Shown: one piece after another, positions 35,839 to 44,323 of the stretch | How positions within the stretch are numbered: the first letter of the stretch is position 1 | Layout of the letters: the number at the start of each line of letters is the position of its first letter | Source: Methylophilaceae bacterium | GTDB lineage: Bacteria; Pseudomonadota; Gammaproteobacteria; Burkholderiales; Methylophilaceae | Reading direction: 5' to 3' | Length of the DNA stretch: 44,323 bases | Assembly (NCBI GenBank): GCA_028244835.1 | Contig: JAOKBJ010000006.1 | Span: 1-44,323 of the forward strand | Notes under the pieces: generated by a model | Seen by the model: the letters and a program-made list of their open reading frames with translations, nothing else | Told to the model about the DNA's origin: nothing | Database searches by the model: none | Program-made: the position numbers and the translations under genes

Positions 35839-37730
35839 TTAAGATTGCCAAATAAATTAGGGTTAAAATCGATATCCGCCTTAGCCTTCAAATCTAAAAT
35901 AAAAGCAGAATCAACTTCTTCCTGAATCATAGCTATATATTCATTGTAAAAAGTATCAATTGAATCTTTGTCTTCAACTTTTTCAGCAGACACTTTATTA
36001 AGTTTAACAATAATATATTCCCCTCTGCTATCATAAAGACCATGATAATTAGGAAGTTTGTCAGGGTTGGCATCCATTTTAAATATAGCATCTATTAAAG
36101 GGGCAGATAAACCCTTTCTATCAATTCGATCTATGGTTAATTGATCAATCCAGTCAATTAACTTTGGCTTTAATTTCACATCTTCAATTAGTTTAGTTCC
36201 GGCTGAAATTAAAAGCCTCTGAGATTCAGCTTCAACAAGAAAATCTGTAATTGTGCTCTTAACTTCCTCAAAAGGTCTAGAAGCAGAGAGACGAAAATCC
36301 ACAACTCTAGCAGCCACTAAGTTATTTGGTGATGCCTCGATGGCAGGAATATTTTTCTTTAGGTCAATAGCATCTTTTGCAAAAATAGCTTGAGCGAATG
36401 CTTCATTATTAAAAAACTTTTTTGCATCCTCAAAGCTTAGCCACTCACTATCTTCAATTTTTAAAGAAAATCTATTAGCAGCTTCTTGTAGATTATCAGA
36501 TTGTTCATAAACAATATTGCCAAACTCATCTGCATTAGCTCCGTATTCTGCAACTGCTTTGTTGAAAATTAACTCGCCTTTGATTTGATTTTTAACTGTT
36601 TTAAATTTAACTTCCTGTCCTTTTATATCGGATAACATCACAATATGATAACCAAATTCAGTTTTAATAAGATCAGAAATCTGATTTTTAGACATTGAAA
36701 AAACAGCGTCTTCAAAGGGTTTAGTCATATCCCCTCTAGAAAAGAATCCAAGATCTCCACCATTTTTTGCTGATTCTACATCCTGAGAAAATTTTTCAGC
36801 ATTCTTTTTAAAAGTCTTAGGATCTTTTTTAACTTTCTTTAAAACATTTAAAGCTTTTGTTTTTATTTCTTCAATTTCATCTGCAGACATATCAGCACCA
36901 ATAGTAAATAATATATGCCTTGCTCTTCTTTGTTGGTCTGCTTGATATCTATTTATATTATTAACAAAATAATCTTTTACCTCTTTGTCTGCTACCTTTA
37001 CAGTAGGAACAATTCCAGATGCTGAATAAATAATAAACTTTATTTTAACTTGATCAGGGCGCATAAATGAAGACTTACTTTCTTCATATACTTTTTTTAA
37101 TGCAGAGTCAGAAAGATCAATTTTATCTTTAAAATCATCCTGCTTTAATTCAAAAATGCTTACATCTCTTTTTTGATAAGCTAAGTCAACAAGATTTTGA
37201 ATTTTATCTTTTGGTATATAAAAAAGTTTTCTTAAGCTATCTTTTACTTGCTGAGTTCCTAGATCAATTTTAATTTTATTATCGAATTTTTTTGGGGTTA
37301 AGCCATTTACTTTTAAAACTTGATCGTATTGGTCTTGAGAGAATTTTCCATTTCTTTGAAATTCTGGCATACCAGATATATAAGTTCCGACTTGGCTGTC
37401 ACTAATATAAAATCCTGCATTCTTGATTTCTTGATTAATTAGCTTTGTTATTATCACTTTATCTAATACTGCTTTCTTAAACTCTATTGACTCAAAAGCT
37501 TTAGGATCTGTTGTTTCATCTTGGCTATTTATTTGAGCTATAAATTGGCTTTTGGTTTTTTCTAATTCTGAAGAGTTAATAGATTCATCATTTACTGAAG
37601 CTATATAAATATTACTTCCAACAGAAGATAAATAAGAGTCAATACCAAAAAGTGCAAAAGGAATAATAATTATTGCTAATATTACTTTTGCAAAAGTAGT
37701 TTGAGTTCTATTTCTAATTTGTTCTAACAT
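35835..37730 (-). CDS. ppiD: Periplasmic chaperone/peptidyl-prolyl isomerase PpiD
   Basis: A 631-residue SurA/PpiD-type folding factor, anchored in the inner membrane by one N-terminal helix ([19 protein letters not shown]). A SurA-like chaperone region (about 45-240) precedes a PPIC parvulin domain (about 265-370: [48 protein letters not shown]), then a second chaperone part. PpiD stays near the Sec translocon and helps outer-membrane proteins fold. It lies downstream of the lon-tRNA block, as in many Betaproteobacteria, but a strong hairpin separates it from tRNA-Asp. Confidence 0.93.
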   Translation of the reverse strand: MLEQIRNRTQTTFAKVILAIIIIPFALFGIDSYLSSVGSNIYIASVNDESINSSELEKTKSQFIAQINSQDETTDPKAFESIEFKKAVLDKVIITKLINQEIKNAGFYISDSQVGTYISGMPEFQRNGKFSQDQYDQVLKVNGLTPKKFDNKIKIDLGTQQVKDSLRKLFYIPKDKIQNLVDLAYQKRDVSIFELKQDDFKDKIDLSDSALKKVYEESKSSFMRPDQVKIKFIIYSASGIVPTVKVADKEVKDYFVNNINRYQADQQRRARHILFTIGADMSADEIEEIKTKALNVLKKVKKDPKTFKKNAEKFSQDVESAKNGGDLGFFSRGDMTKPFEDAVFSMSKNQISDLIKTEFGYHIVMLSDIKGQEVKFKTVKNQIKGELIFNKAVAEYGANADEFGNIVYEQSDNLQEAANRFSLKIEDSEWLSFEDAKKFFNNEAFAQAIFAKDAIDLKKNIPAIEASPNNLVAARVVDFRLSASRPFEEVKSTITDFLVEAESQRLLISAGTKLIEDVKLKPKLIDWIDQLTIDRIDRKGLSAPLIDAIFKMDANPDKLPNYHGLYDSRGEYIIVKLNKVSAEKVEDKDSIDTFYNEYIAMIQEEVDSAFILDLKAKADIDFNPNLFGNLN

Positions 37731-37797
37731 ATTTAATTCTCATAATAATGCAATGAATTAATCGTAAATTAAACTAATATTGGTTCTTTAATTTATT

Positions 37798-37829
37798 AAA
37801 TACAAACTAACAAATGTTAGTTTGTATTT
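37798..37829 (-). terminator. Strong hairpin after tRNA-Asp, probable terminator
   Basis: A perfect 14-base stem AAATACAAACTAAC (37798-37811) pairs with GTTAGTTTGTATTT (37816-37829) around a 4-base loop. It starts 7 bases beyond the CCA end of tRNA-Asp on the minus strand. The stem is A/T-rich and the minus-strand tail is AATAAATT, so it is not a classic G/C-U-tract terminator; it could instead be a processing or stability hairpin. Confidence 0.65.
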
Positions 37830-37835
37830 TCTTTA

Positions 37836-37912
37836 TGGCGGAGTGGACGGGACTCGAACCCGCGACCCCCGGCGTGACAGGCCGGTATTCTAACCAACTG
37901 AACTACCACTCC
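37836..37912 (-). tRNA. tRNA-Asp(GTC)
   Basis: 77 bases, CCA encoded. On the minus strand the acceptor GGAGTGG pairs with CCACTCC, G discriminator, CCA at 37838-37836. The anticodon loop reads CTGTCAC with anticodon GTC, and the T-arm is CGGGTTCGAGTCCCG. It follows tRNA-Val by 6 bases, so both are one transcript. Confidence 0.97.
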
Positions 37913-37918
37913 TAAACA

Positions 37919-37994
37919 TGGTGGGTGCTACAGGGGTCGAACCTGTGACATTCGCCTTGTAAGGGCGACGCTCTACCAACTGAGCTAAGCACCC
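37919..37994 (-). tRNA. tRNA-Val(TAC)
   Basis: 76 bases, CCA encoded. On the minus strand the acceptor GGGTGCT pairs with AGCACCC, A discriminator. The anticodon stem encloses the loop CTTACAA with anticodon TAC, and the T-arm is ACAGGTTCGACCCCTGT. It lies 71 bases downstream of lon and just before tRNA-Asp. Confidence 0.97.
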
Positions 37995-38065
37995 GAATTG
38001 TTAAAAATTTCGCACGTAATTTTACAATAATGTTGCAAACAAAGCTAGCTAATAAAAATAAAAAA

Positions 38066-40459
38066 CTAATGTGCTATTGATTTATCAATTTGGATTTGAT
38101 TTTTTGCTTTAGTTGCCACAACTTTGGTTTCTTTTATTAAACTTTTAGGTTCTTTTGTTAAAGCAATTTCAATAACTTGATCAATCCATCTGACTGGAAT
38201 AATATCAACTCCACTCTTAACCTCTTCTGGAATTTCTATTAAGTCTTTTAAATTTTGCTCTGGAATTAAAATCTTCTTAATATTTCCCCTATGTGCTGCT
38301 AGTAATTTTTCCTTAAGGCCACCAATCGGCAACACTTCACCTCTGAGAGTAATTTCACCTGTCATTGCAACATCAGAATAGACTGGTATACCTGTTAAGC
38401 TTGATATAATTGCTGTTGTTATACCAATGCCGGCACTTGGACCATCTTTTGGTGTTGCTCCCTCAGGAAAATGAATATGTATATCCTTTTTTTCGTGAAA
38501 TATATTATTGATACCTAATTTTTCCGCCCGACTTCTTACAACACTCATTGCCGCATGAATAGACTCTTGCATAACATCGCCAAGTTTCCCAGTGATAATT
38601 GTCTTTCCTTTACCTGGTAAGACTACTGCTTCAATTGTTAATAATTCTCCACCGACTTGTGTCCAAGCTAAGCCCGTGACTTGTCCAATTTGATTTTTTT
38701 TGTTTGCGTAACCAACATCATAAATTTTTACTCCCAAATAATCGTGAAGATTTTTGTTGCTAACAGAGACGGAATTAATTTTCTTATTTGTTAAAATTAC
38801 CTTTACAACTTTTCTGCAAATTTTTGATATTTCTTGCTCTAATTTTCTTACTCCAGCTTCCCTAGAGTAAAACTGAATTATGTCTCTAATAGCTCTTGAT
38901 GAAATATTTAACTCACCTCTTTTTAATCCATGGTTTTTTAATTGCTTTGGCAGTAGATGTTTAGTTGCAATATTTAATTTTTCAGATTCTGTGTAACCTG
39001 CTAGCCTAATTATTTCCATTCTGTCTAAAAGTGGTTCTGGAATATTCATTGAGTTTGCAGTTGCAACGAACATTACATCAGATAAATCGTATTCTATTTC
39101 AGCATAATGATCAGTAAATGTATGGTTTTGTTCTGGGTCTAAAACCTCTAATAAAGCTGAAGATGGGTCTCCTCTAAAATCTTGGCCCATTTTATCAACT
39201 TCATCTAATAAAAATAAAGGGTTCTTAACACCAACTTTTGTCATATTTTGTAAAATTTTTCCTGGCATAGATCCAATGTAAGTTCTTCTGTGACCCCTAA
39301 CTTCAGCTTCATCTCTTACTCCACCAAGAGCCATACGTATGAATTTACGATTGATTGACTTAGCAATACTATTTCCAAGTGACGTTTTACCAACTCCAGG
39401 AGGCCCAACTAGACATAAAATAGGTCCTTTAAGTTTACCAACCCTATTTTGTACGGCCAAGTATTCTACTATTCTCTCTTTTACCTTCTCTAATCCAAAA
39501 TGATCATTATCAAGATCTATTTCTGCATTTTTTAAATCTTTATTTATTTCTGTTTTCTCAGTCCATGGCAAATTGACCAATGTTTCAATAAAGGTCCTTA
39601 CTACTGAAGCCTCGGCTGACATTGGGGACATCATTTTTAATTTTTTAAATTCAGCATAACACTTCTCTTTAGCTTCACTTGTCATTCCAACAGTCTTTAT
39701 TTTTTCCTCAAGGTCATCAAGATCGGCACTCTCATCTTGCTCACCTAATTCCTTCTGAATAGCCTTTACTTGTTCATTCAAGTAATATTCTCTTTGCGAC
39801 TTCTCCATCTGCTTCTTAACTCTCCCCCTAATTCTTTTTTCTACTTGTAAAATATCAATTTCTGACTCCATAACTTTAAGTAGAAGCTCTAAACGAGCTT
39901 TTATCTCAAATGTTTCTAATATTTTTTGTTTTTCAGAGATTTTTAAAGTAAGGTTTGCTGCTATAGAATCTGCAAGTCTTCCAGGCTCATCTATAGACAT
40001 AAGAGAGGTTAAAATTTCAGGCGGTATCTTTTTATTTAATTTTACATATTGTTCAAATTGAGAAAAAACTGATCTCATGAATGCCAAAGTATTCTTATCT
40101 TTCTTTTCTTTAATTGTGATTAAATTAATATCTGCTGACCAAAAATCTCCAGTGTCGTCAAATTTTTTAACAGTTGCCCTTTCGTGGCCTTCAACTAAAA
40201 CCTTAACTGTTCCATCTGGTAATTTTAACATTTGTAAAATACTTGCAACAGTTCCAATTTTATATAGATCCTTAATCTCCGGCTCGTCTTTACTTGCAGT
40301 TTTTTGTGCTACTAACAAAATTTTCTTATCGCCATTGTTTGCTTTTTCAATTGCACTGATTGACTTTTCTCTCCCCACAAACAGAGGTATTACGAGCTGA
40401 GGGTATACCACTACATCTCTTAATGGAAGCATTGGGAAATTTTTTTTTGCTGTTGTCAT
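38066..40459 (-). CDS. lon: ATP-dependent protease Lon
   Basis: A 797-residue LonA, usual length. The N-terminal substrate-binding domain opens with FPMLPLRDVVVYPQLVIPLF. The AAA+ module has Walker A in LVGPPGVGKTSLGNSI, Walker B FLLDEVDKM, and sensor residues in VATANSMNIPEPLLDRME. The C-terminal protease has the catalytic Ser in PKDGPSAGIGIT (about 675) and the Lys in IGGLKEKLLAAHRG. Lon removes damaged and regulatory proteins. The heat-shock-type promoter just upstream suggests RpoH control separate from clpX. Confidence 0.97.
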   Translation of the reverse strand: MTTAKKNFPMLPLRDVVVYPQLVIPLFVGREKSISAIEKANNGDKKILLVAQKTASKDEPEIKDLYKIGTVASILQMLKLPDGTVKVLVEGHERATVKKFDDTGDFWSADINLITIKEKKDKNTLAFMRSVFSQFEQYVKLNKKIPPEILTSLMSIDEPGRLADSIAANLTLKISEKQKILETFEIKARLELLLKVMESEIDILQVEKRIRGRVKKQMEKSQREYYLNEQVKAIQKELGEQDESADLDDLEEKIKTVGMTSEAKEKCYAEFKKLKMMSPMSAEASVVRTFIETLVNLPWTEKTEINKDLKNAEIDLDNDHFGLEKVKERIVEYLAVQNRVGKLKGPILCLVGPPGVGKTSLGNSIAKSINRKFIRMALGGVRDEAEVRGHRRTYIGSMPGKILQNMTKVGVKNPLFLLDEVDKMGQDFRGDPSSALLEVLDPEQNHTFTDHYAEIEYDLSDVMFVATANSMNIPEPLLDRMEIIRLAGYTESEKLNIATKHLLPKQLKNHGLKRGELNISSRAIRDIIQFYSREAGVRKLEQEISKICRKVVKVILTNKKINSVSVSNKNLHDYLGVKIYDVGYANKKNQIGQVTGLAWTQVGGELLTIEAVVLPGKGKTIITGKLGDVMQESIHAAMSVVRSRAEKLGINNIFHEKKDIHIHFPEGATPKDGPSAGIGITTAIISSLTGIPVYSDVAMTGEITLRGEVLPIGGLKEKLLAAHRGNIKKILIPEQNLKDLIEIPEEVKSGVDIIPVRWIDQVIEIALTKEPKSLIKETKVVATKAKNQIQIDKSIAH

Positions 40460-40500
40460 TGATATTTTCTTCTTTATAAAAACATTATGAATTAATGTTA

Positions 40501-40525
40501 TTGGGGTTAATTAATGTAATTCAAG
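40501..40525 (-). promoter_or_regulatory. RpoH (sigma-32) type heat-shock promoter for lon
   Basis: On the minus strand CTTGAA (40525-40520) and CCCCAAT (40506-40500) are separated by 13 bases. The known RpoH consensus is CTTGAAA, a spacer of about 11-15, and CCCCATnT, so both boxes match well. The predicted RNA start is near 40492, about 30 bases before the lon ATG. The site lies in the clpX-lon gap, where heat induction of lon is expected. No promoter activity has been shown. Confidence 0.75.
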
Positions 40526-40530
40526 TCAAT

Positions 40531-41820
40531 TTACTTATTAGCTTGCTTTTCAATATTAGAATATATTAGATATGGTTTTTCACCTTTGTTTATTACACCT
40601 TTATCTATAACTACTTTTAGTAAATTATTTATTGTTGGCAATTCAAACATAATCTCTTTTAAACTTGATTCCATAATTGATCGCAATCCACGTGCACCAG
40701 TTTTTCGATCAATTGCCTTAAGAGCAATAGCATCAATAGCTTCATCACGAAATTCTAACTCTACGCCTTCCATATTGAATAATTTTTTATATTGCTTAAT
40801 AAGTGCATTTTTTGGCTCTTTTAATATTTGAATTAAGGCTTCTTTTTCCAGACTTTCCAATGTTGTTATAACTGGGAGCCTTCCTATAAATTCTGGAATT
40901 AAGCCAAACTTAATCAAGTCTTCTGGCTCCACATTCTTTATAATATTAGTAATTGTTCTATGGTCGTCTTTACTTTGAACTTCAGCGCCAAAACCTATAC
41001 TATTTTTTTCAGTCCTCTGTTTAATAATTTTCTCAAGCCCATCGAAAGCGCCCCCACATATAAATAATATATTTGCTGTATCAATTTGAACAAATTCTTG
41101 ATTTGGATGTTTTCTTCCACCTTGAGGAGGAACTGATGCAACTGTTCCCTCAATTAATTTAAGCAAAGCCTGTTGAACCCCCTCTCCTGATACATCCCTT
41201 GTAATTGAGGAATTTTCTGATTTTCTAGATATCTTATCAACCTCGTCAATATAAACGATTCCTTTCTGAGCTTTTTTAACATCATAGTCACATTTTTGAA
41301 GTAACTTTTGCATAATATTTTCAACATCTTCTCCAACGTAACCAGCCTCAGTTAGTGTAGTTGCATCAGCCATTACAAAAGGAACTTGAAGTAAGTCTGC
41401 TAAAGTTTGTGCTAGTAATGTTTTACCAGAACCAGTAGGGCCAATAAATAAAATATTACTTTTAGCAATTTTTACCTCTGCAAAATCATCGCTATCATTA
41501 TTATTATTATTATTATTATTATTTTTGAGCCTTTTGTAATGATTGTAAACTGCAACAGACATACTCTTCTTTGCTTCATTCTGACCAATTACATGGTCGC
41601 CAAGGGATTTAGAGAGCTCTATTGGGCTTAAAAGATCCGATTCAGACTTTTCTAATTCTTCATTAATATCTTTTGATTCTTCTTGGATAATATCATTGCA
41701 TAAATCAACACATTCATCGCAAATAAACACCGAGGGTCCGGCAATAAGCTTCTTCACTTCATTTTGATTTTTTCCACAAAAAGAACAAAGAAGAGTTTTT
41801 TCTTTTTTTTCTTCAGTCAT
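40531..41820 (-). CDS. clpX: ATP-dependent Clp protease ATP-binding subunit ClpX
   Basis: A 429-residue ClpX unfoldase. The N-terminal C4 zinc domain has [11 protein letters not shown] and CDECVDLC. After a linker, the AAA+ core has Walker [18 protein letters not shown], Walker [12 protein letters not shown], the [24 protein letters not shown]-type region in split form, and the ClpP-binding IGF loop (NSIGFGAEV). Unusually, nine consecutive Asn (100-108) lie between the zinc domain and AAA+ core, encoded by nine AAT codons. It is 8 bases from clpP, so the two are co-transcribed. Confidence 0.97.
   Translation of the reverse strand: MTEEKKEKTLLCSFCGKNQNEVKKLIAGPSVFICDECVDLCNDIIQEESKDINEELEKSESDLLSPIELSKSLGDHVIGQNEAKKSMSVAVYNHYKRLKNNNNNNNNNDSDDFAEVKIAKSNILFIGPTGSGKTLLAQTLADLLQVPFVMADATTLTEAGYVGEDVENIMQKLLQKCDYDVKKAQKGIVYIDEVDKISRKSENSSITRDVSGEGVQQALLKLIEGTVASVPPQGGRKHPNQEFVQIDTANILFICGGAFDGLEKIIKQRTEKNSIGFGAEVQSKDDHRTITNIIKNVEPEDLIKFGLIPEFIGRLPVITTLESLEKEALIQILKEPKNALIKQYKKLFNMEGVELEFRDEAIDAIALKAIDRKTGARGLRSIMESSLKEIMFELPTINNLLKVVIDKGVINKGEKPYLIYSNIEKQANK
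41497..41523 (-). repeat. (AAT)9 microsatellite inside clpX
   Basis: Nine uninterrupted AAT codons (ATT on the plus strand) encode Asn100-108 of ClpX. Pure trinucleotide runs of this length slip easily, and gain or loss would stay in frame, changing only the loop length. Confidence 0.95.
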
Positions 41821-41828
41821 TAAAATCC

Positions 41829-42470
41829 TTACTTAACTTCGTCTCTAGTTGCAAGAACCTGATCAACCAAGCCATATTTAACAGAATCTTCTGCGCTCAT
41901 AAAATTATCCCTATCTGTATCTTCTGCAATCTTTTTTATTGGTTGTTTTGTATGTTTTGCTAAAATTGAATTAAGCTTATTTTTTAAATATAAAATTTCT
42001 TTTGCATGGATTTCAATATCTGAAGCTTGCCCTTGAAATCCACCTAAAGGCTGATGAATCATAACTCTAGAATTCGGAAGACAAAATCTTTTTTTATTAG
42101 CCCCAGCCGTTAAAAGTAAAGCGCCCATACTTGCTGCCTGTCCAATACATAAAGTACTGACATCTGGCTTAATAAATTGCATTGTGTCGTAGATAGCCAT
42201 TCCTGCTGTCACTGAGCCCCCTGGAGAATTTATATATAAAGAGATATCTTTGTCTGGATTTTCTGCTTCTAAGAATAATAATTGAGCAACTACTACGTTT
42301 GCTGTCATATCATCCACAGGACCAACTAAGAAAATAAGTCTTTCTTTGAGTAATCTAGAATATATATCATAAGATCTCTCGCCTCGACCACTTTGTTCAA
42401 CAACCATAGGAATATATCCTAAGTTACTTGGGGAAAAGTGACTGATTGAATCAATATTAGAATTGCTCAT
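41829..42470 (-). CDS. clpP: ATP-dependent Clp protease proteolytic subunit ClpP
   Basis: A 213-residue serine protease that forms the ClpP chamber. The N-terminal [24 protein letters not shown] region, the [16 protein letters not shown] oxyanion strand, the catalytic Ser in [13 protein letters not shown], the His in [11 protein letters not shown], and the Asp in [12 protein letters not shown] are present. Three bases separate it from tig and eight from clpX, the standard tig-clpP-clpX order. Confidence 0.97.
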   Translation of the reverse strand: MSNSNIDSISHFSPSNLGYIPMVVEQSGRGERSYDIYSRLLKERLIFLVGPVDDMTANVVVAQLLFLEAENPDKDISLYINSPGGSVTAGMAIYDTMQFIKPDVSTLCIGQAASMGALLLTAGANKKRFCLPNSRVMIHQPLGGFQGQASDIEIHAKEILYLKNKLNSILAKHTKQPIKKIAEDTDRDNFMSAEDSVKYGLVDQVLATRDEVK

Positions 42471-42473
42471 TTT

Positions 42474-43781
42474 TTATACCTGCATTGCCATTAGTTCATC
42501 AAAAGTGACTTTCTTAGTTTCAGTTTTGCATTCTTTCAAAAACCACTCAACAATATTATCCTCAGTCGAAAGTGCAGTTGGCTCATCTAAACGCTTTGGG
42601 TCATCATAAAACCATTTTTCTGCTTTTTCTGTATCATCAAAATTAGCAGAAAATTCAACAACTTTAGATTTAATTTGATCTTCGCTTGCTTCTAGCTTAT
42701 TGTTTTCAACCAGGGTAGCAAGAACAATTCTTAATTTACATGTCTTTGCTGCTGATTCCTCAAACATTTCTCTCTCTAACTTTACTTCCTTCATATCAGT
42801 ACCTTGTTTCTTAAGGTTTTCACTAGCAGCATGCATCATACGGCTCACCTCCATTGAAACTAATGACTTCGGAATTTCTATTTCATGTGAGTCAATAAGT
42901 AATTGGAAGACTTGTTTTTTGAGATCTGCCTTAACTCTTTTCTCCACTTCTTCGGTTAAAGATGCTTTTATCTCTTGATTCATTATTTTAATATCGCCAT
43001 TATCAACTCCCAAACTCTTTGCAAAATTTGAGTCTACTTCAGGTAACTTAGGTTCCTTAACTTCTATCAACTTTATTTTATATTTAACATTTTTATTGGC
43101 CAATTGAGTTGGGTTGTGATCTTTTGGGTATTGAACTTCAAATTCTTTAGTTTCACCTGCTTTAATTCCAATAAGCTGATCATCTACCGCCTTAATTCTC
43201 TTGGAATCACCTAGAACAAACTCTAATGATTGTTCACCCGTTGATTCTATTTGTTCATTATCAATAAATGATTCAAGCTTAACTGTTATTTGATCACCAA
43301 GTTTAGATGCTCGATTAATATTTTCAAATACTGCTCTTTGCTTAATTAAAACATCAATTGTCTTTTTTATATCGCTTTCCGCTAACTCAACGGCTTTCTT
43401 TTCAACTTTTAAAGATTTAAAATTACCTAATTTAAAATCTGGAAAAATTTCAAAAGTTGCAGTAAATTCAAAATCATCATCTATTTTATCTAAAGGAGCA
43501 TGCTTAATATCAGGCATCCCTGCTACGCGAAGGTTATTTGTATTAACTATTTCACCAAATTTCATTTCTATGGCTTGGGCGTACACCTCAGTCCTAATAT
43601 CAGCACCATATTGCTTTTCGATAACACTCATTGGCACTTTTCCTGGCCTGAATCCAGAAACACGGGCTGTTCGCCCAAGCTTTTCATACCTTAGAGATAT
43701 TTCATTCTGAAAGGCTGAAATAGAAACTACACTCTTAACCTTTCTTTCAATACTGCTAATTTTTTCTATTGCATCTGCCAT
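42474..43781 (-). CDS. tig: Trigger factor
   Basis: A 435-residue ribosome-bound chaperone and prolyl isomerase. The ATG at 43781 is used, with AGGA eight bases upstream; the open frame extends to 43883 but that part is the tRNA-Leu sequence read through. The ribosome-docking signature is seen in GRTARVSGFRPGKVPMSVIEKQYG, the PPIase domain in LGDQITVKLESFID and FVLGDSKRI, and the helical arm region in the C-terminal half (LKKQVFQLLIDSHEIEIPKSL). First protein gene of the tig-clpP-clpX group. Confidence 0.95.
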   Translation of the reverse strand: MADAIEKISSIERKVKSVVSISAFQNEISLRYEKLGRTARVSGFRPGKVPMSVIEKQYGADIRTEVYAQAIEMKFGEIVNTNNLRVAGMPDIKHAPLDKIDDDFEFTATFEIFPDFKLGNFKSLKVEKKAVELAESDIKKTIDVLIKQRAVFENINRASKLGDQITVKLESFIDNEQIESTGEQSLEFVLGDSKRIKAVDDQLIGIKAGETKEFEVQYPKDHNPTQLANKNVKYKIKLIEVKEPKLPEVDSNFAKSLGVDNGDIKIMNQEIKASLTEEVEKRVKADLKKQVFQLLIDSHEIEIPKSLVSMEVSRMMHAASENLKKQGTDMKEVKLEREMFEESAAKTCKLRIVLATLVENNKLEASEDQIKSKVVEFSANFDDTEKAEKWFYDDPKRLDEPTALSTEDNIVEWFLKECKTETKKVTFDELMAMQV

Positions 43782-43804
43782 TATTTTATTCCTATCTTTA
43801 AATA

Positions 43805-43889
43805 TGGTGCGAAAGGAGAGACTCGAACTCTCACGCCTTGCGGCGCTGGTACCTAAAACCAGTGCGTCTACCAATTCCGCCACTCTCGC
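43805..43889 (-). tRNA. tRNA-Leu(TAG)
   Basis: 85 bases with a long variable arm and encoded CCA. On the minus strand the acceptor GCGAGAG pairs with CTTTCGC (one G-T pair), A discriminator. The anticodon stem CTGGT/ACCAG encloses TTTAGGT with anticodon TAG. The D-arm shows GGCGGAATTGGTAGACGC, the T-arm GAGAGTTCGAGTCTCTC. It lies 23 bases upstream of tig, so tRNA and protein gene probably share a transcript. Confidence 0.96.
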
Positions 43890-43916
43890 ATAAAGTAACT
43901 AAATTTTAAAAGGCAT

Positions 43917-43925
43917 ATTATATCA
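43917..43925 (-). promoter_or_regulatory. Extended -10 promoter for tRNA-Leu/tig
   Basis: TGATATAAT (TG-n-TATAAT) on the minus strand, 27 bases before the tRNA-Leu 5' end. The bases around the expected start read ATGCC, a G/C-rich discriminator of the kind found at stringently controlled tRNA promoters. No good -35 hexamer is seen at the usual spacing. Confidence 0.6.
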
Positions 43926-44003
43926 GCTTCGACGCGCTGGGAAAGCAATAATTCAATGTCATTTTGATTGTTAAAAAATGTGTATAAAAATCTACTCCTA
44001 GAA

Positions 44004-44009
44004 TATAAT
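44004..44009 (+). promoter_or_regulatory. Possible -10 box for the TolC-like gene
   Basis: A perfect TATAAT lies 54 bases before the ATG at 44064, in the divergent spacer with tRNA-Leu. The -35 region at 17 bases (TGTATA, 43981-43986) is weak. Confidence 0.4.
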
Positions 44010-44063
44010 AGATTAAGTAAAATAGCGTCACCATATATAACCCAATTCAAAAAGATACCGCAT

Positions 44064-44323
44064 ATGTCATTAAGGCCATATTTAATAATAGTAATATTTG
44101 CACTAAGTGGTTGTAGTTATATACCTTTTGACAAAAAAGATATTGACACTCAAAAAGTTATTGAAATAATTAAAGAGTCAGATATCCACAATGAAGATTT
44201 TGCACGATTTTTAACCTCTCAAGATTTTGATAAGACTAAGCTACCATTTAAGACATGGGGTTTAAAAGAGCTCATGTATACTCAGCAATTCTTTAATCCT
44301 CAATTAAAGACAGCTAAAATACA
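44064..44323 (+). CDS. TolC-family outer-membrane efflux lipoprotein (partial, cut by right edge)
   Basis: The first 86 codons of a gene that runs off the window. MSLRPYLIIVIFALSGC is a lipoprotein signal with lipobox LSGC (Cys17). The mature part (FARFLTSQ, then FKTWGLKELMYTQQFFNPQL) resembles the opening of outer-membrane efflux proteins, where W-x-L-x-x-L-x3-A-x3-NP-x-L leads into the first helical hairpin. It probably forms the exit duct of an efflux pump whose other parts would follow to the right. The family call rests on this short stretch only. Confidence 0.65.
   Translation, partial: MSLRPYLIIVIFALSGCSYIPFDKKDIDTQKVIEIIKESDIHNEDFARFLTSQDFDKTKLPFKTWGLKELMYTQQFFNPQLKTAKI

Noticed and set aside
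43782-43883. 34-residue N-terminal extension of trigger factor
   Set aside because: The extension is tRNA-Leu sequence read through in frame; the internal ATG at 43781 has a good ribosome site and matches the family's normal start.

Overview
The window is AT-rich chromosomal DNA from a small, densely packed proteobacterial genome. Several gene orders are typical of Betaproteobacteria: rne-rluC-HAD-Rieske-sppA, orn next to an M48 peptidase, gloB-mltD-peptide transporter-fabI, and tig-clpP-clpX-lon-tRNA-Val-tRNA-Asp-ppiD. Low G+C, minimal spacers and tail-to-tail gene overlaps suggest a streamlined aquatic lineage such as the OM43-like Methylophilaceae. The lineage is inferred from gene order and composition; no 16S gene or diagnostic methylotrophy gene is present.

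Positions 1-13,341 look like the flexible part. The left edge carries two related TPR proteins on the minus strand (one cut by the edge), a likely 45-residue membrane peptide, a VTT/YqaA membrane protein, a DoxX protein and tRNA-Glu(TTC). Next comes a tightly packed plus-strand operon (3,870-13,341): a Cfa-like methyltransferase, a DUF2878 membrane protein, a DUF1295 (steroid-reductase fold) protein, a secreted beta-rich protein, a lipocalin lipoprotein, a fatty acyl desaturase, a COG2907 flavoprotein, a DUF1365 protein, a second Cfa-type methyltransferase, and a TPR/GT41 glycosyltransferase. The first nine look like a membrane fatty-acid modification pathway (desaturation, methylation or cyclopropanation, oxidation or reduction, and possibly lipid carriage). 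This is the most interesting part of the window.

Positions 13,327-30,228 are mostly housekeeping: an EamA transporter with a start-codon problem, miaA, amiC, tsaE, queG, pgi, sppA, a Rieske protein, a cap-less HAD protein with an altered catalytic motif, rluC, a 362-bp rne leader, rne with a repeat-rich tail, crcB, orn, an M48 protease, queD, dnaQ, rnhA, a YafS-like methyltransferase and gloB.

Positions 30,218-44,323 hold mltD, a peptide-type ABC transporter without ATPase genes, fabI and ppiD. They are followed by tRNA-Asp and tRNA-Val with a strong hairpin, then the protein-quality block lon/clpX/clpP/tig. A good heat-shock-type (RpoH) promoter precedes lon. ClpX carries a microsatellite-encoded poly-Asn run. 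tRNA-Leu(TAG) precedes tig, and a TolC-like lipoprotein gene runs off the right edge.

No insertion sequence, prophage, CRISPR array or rRNA was seen. Start codons were corrected where a longer open frame ran into a neighbouring gene or a tRNA.
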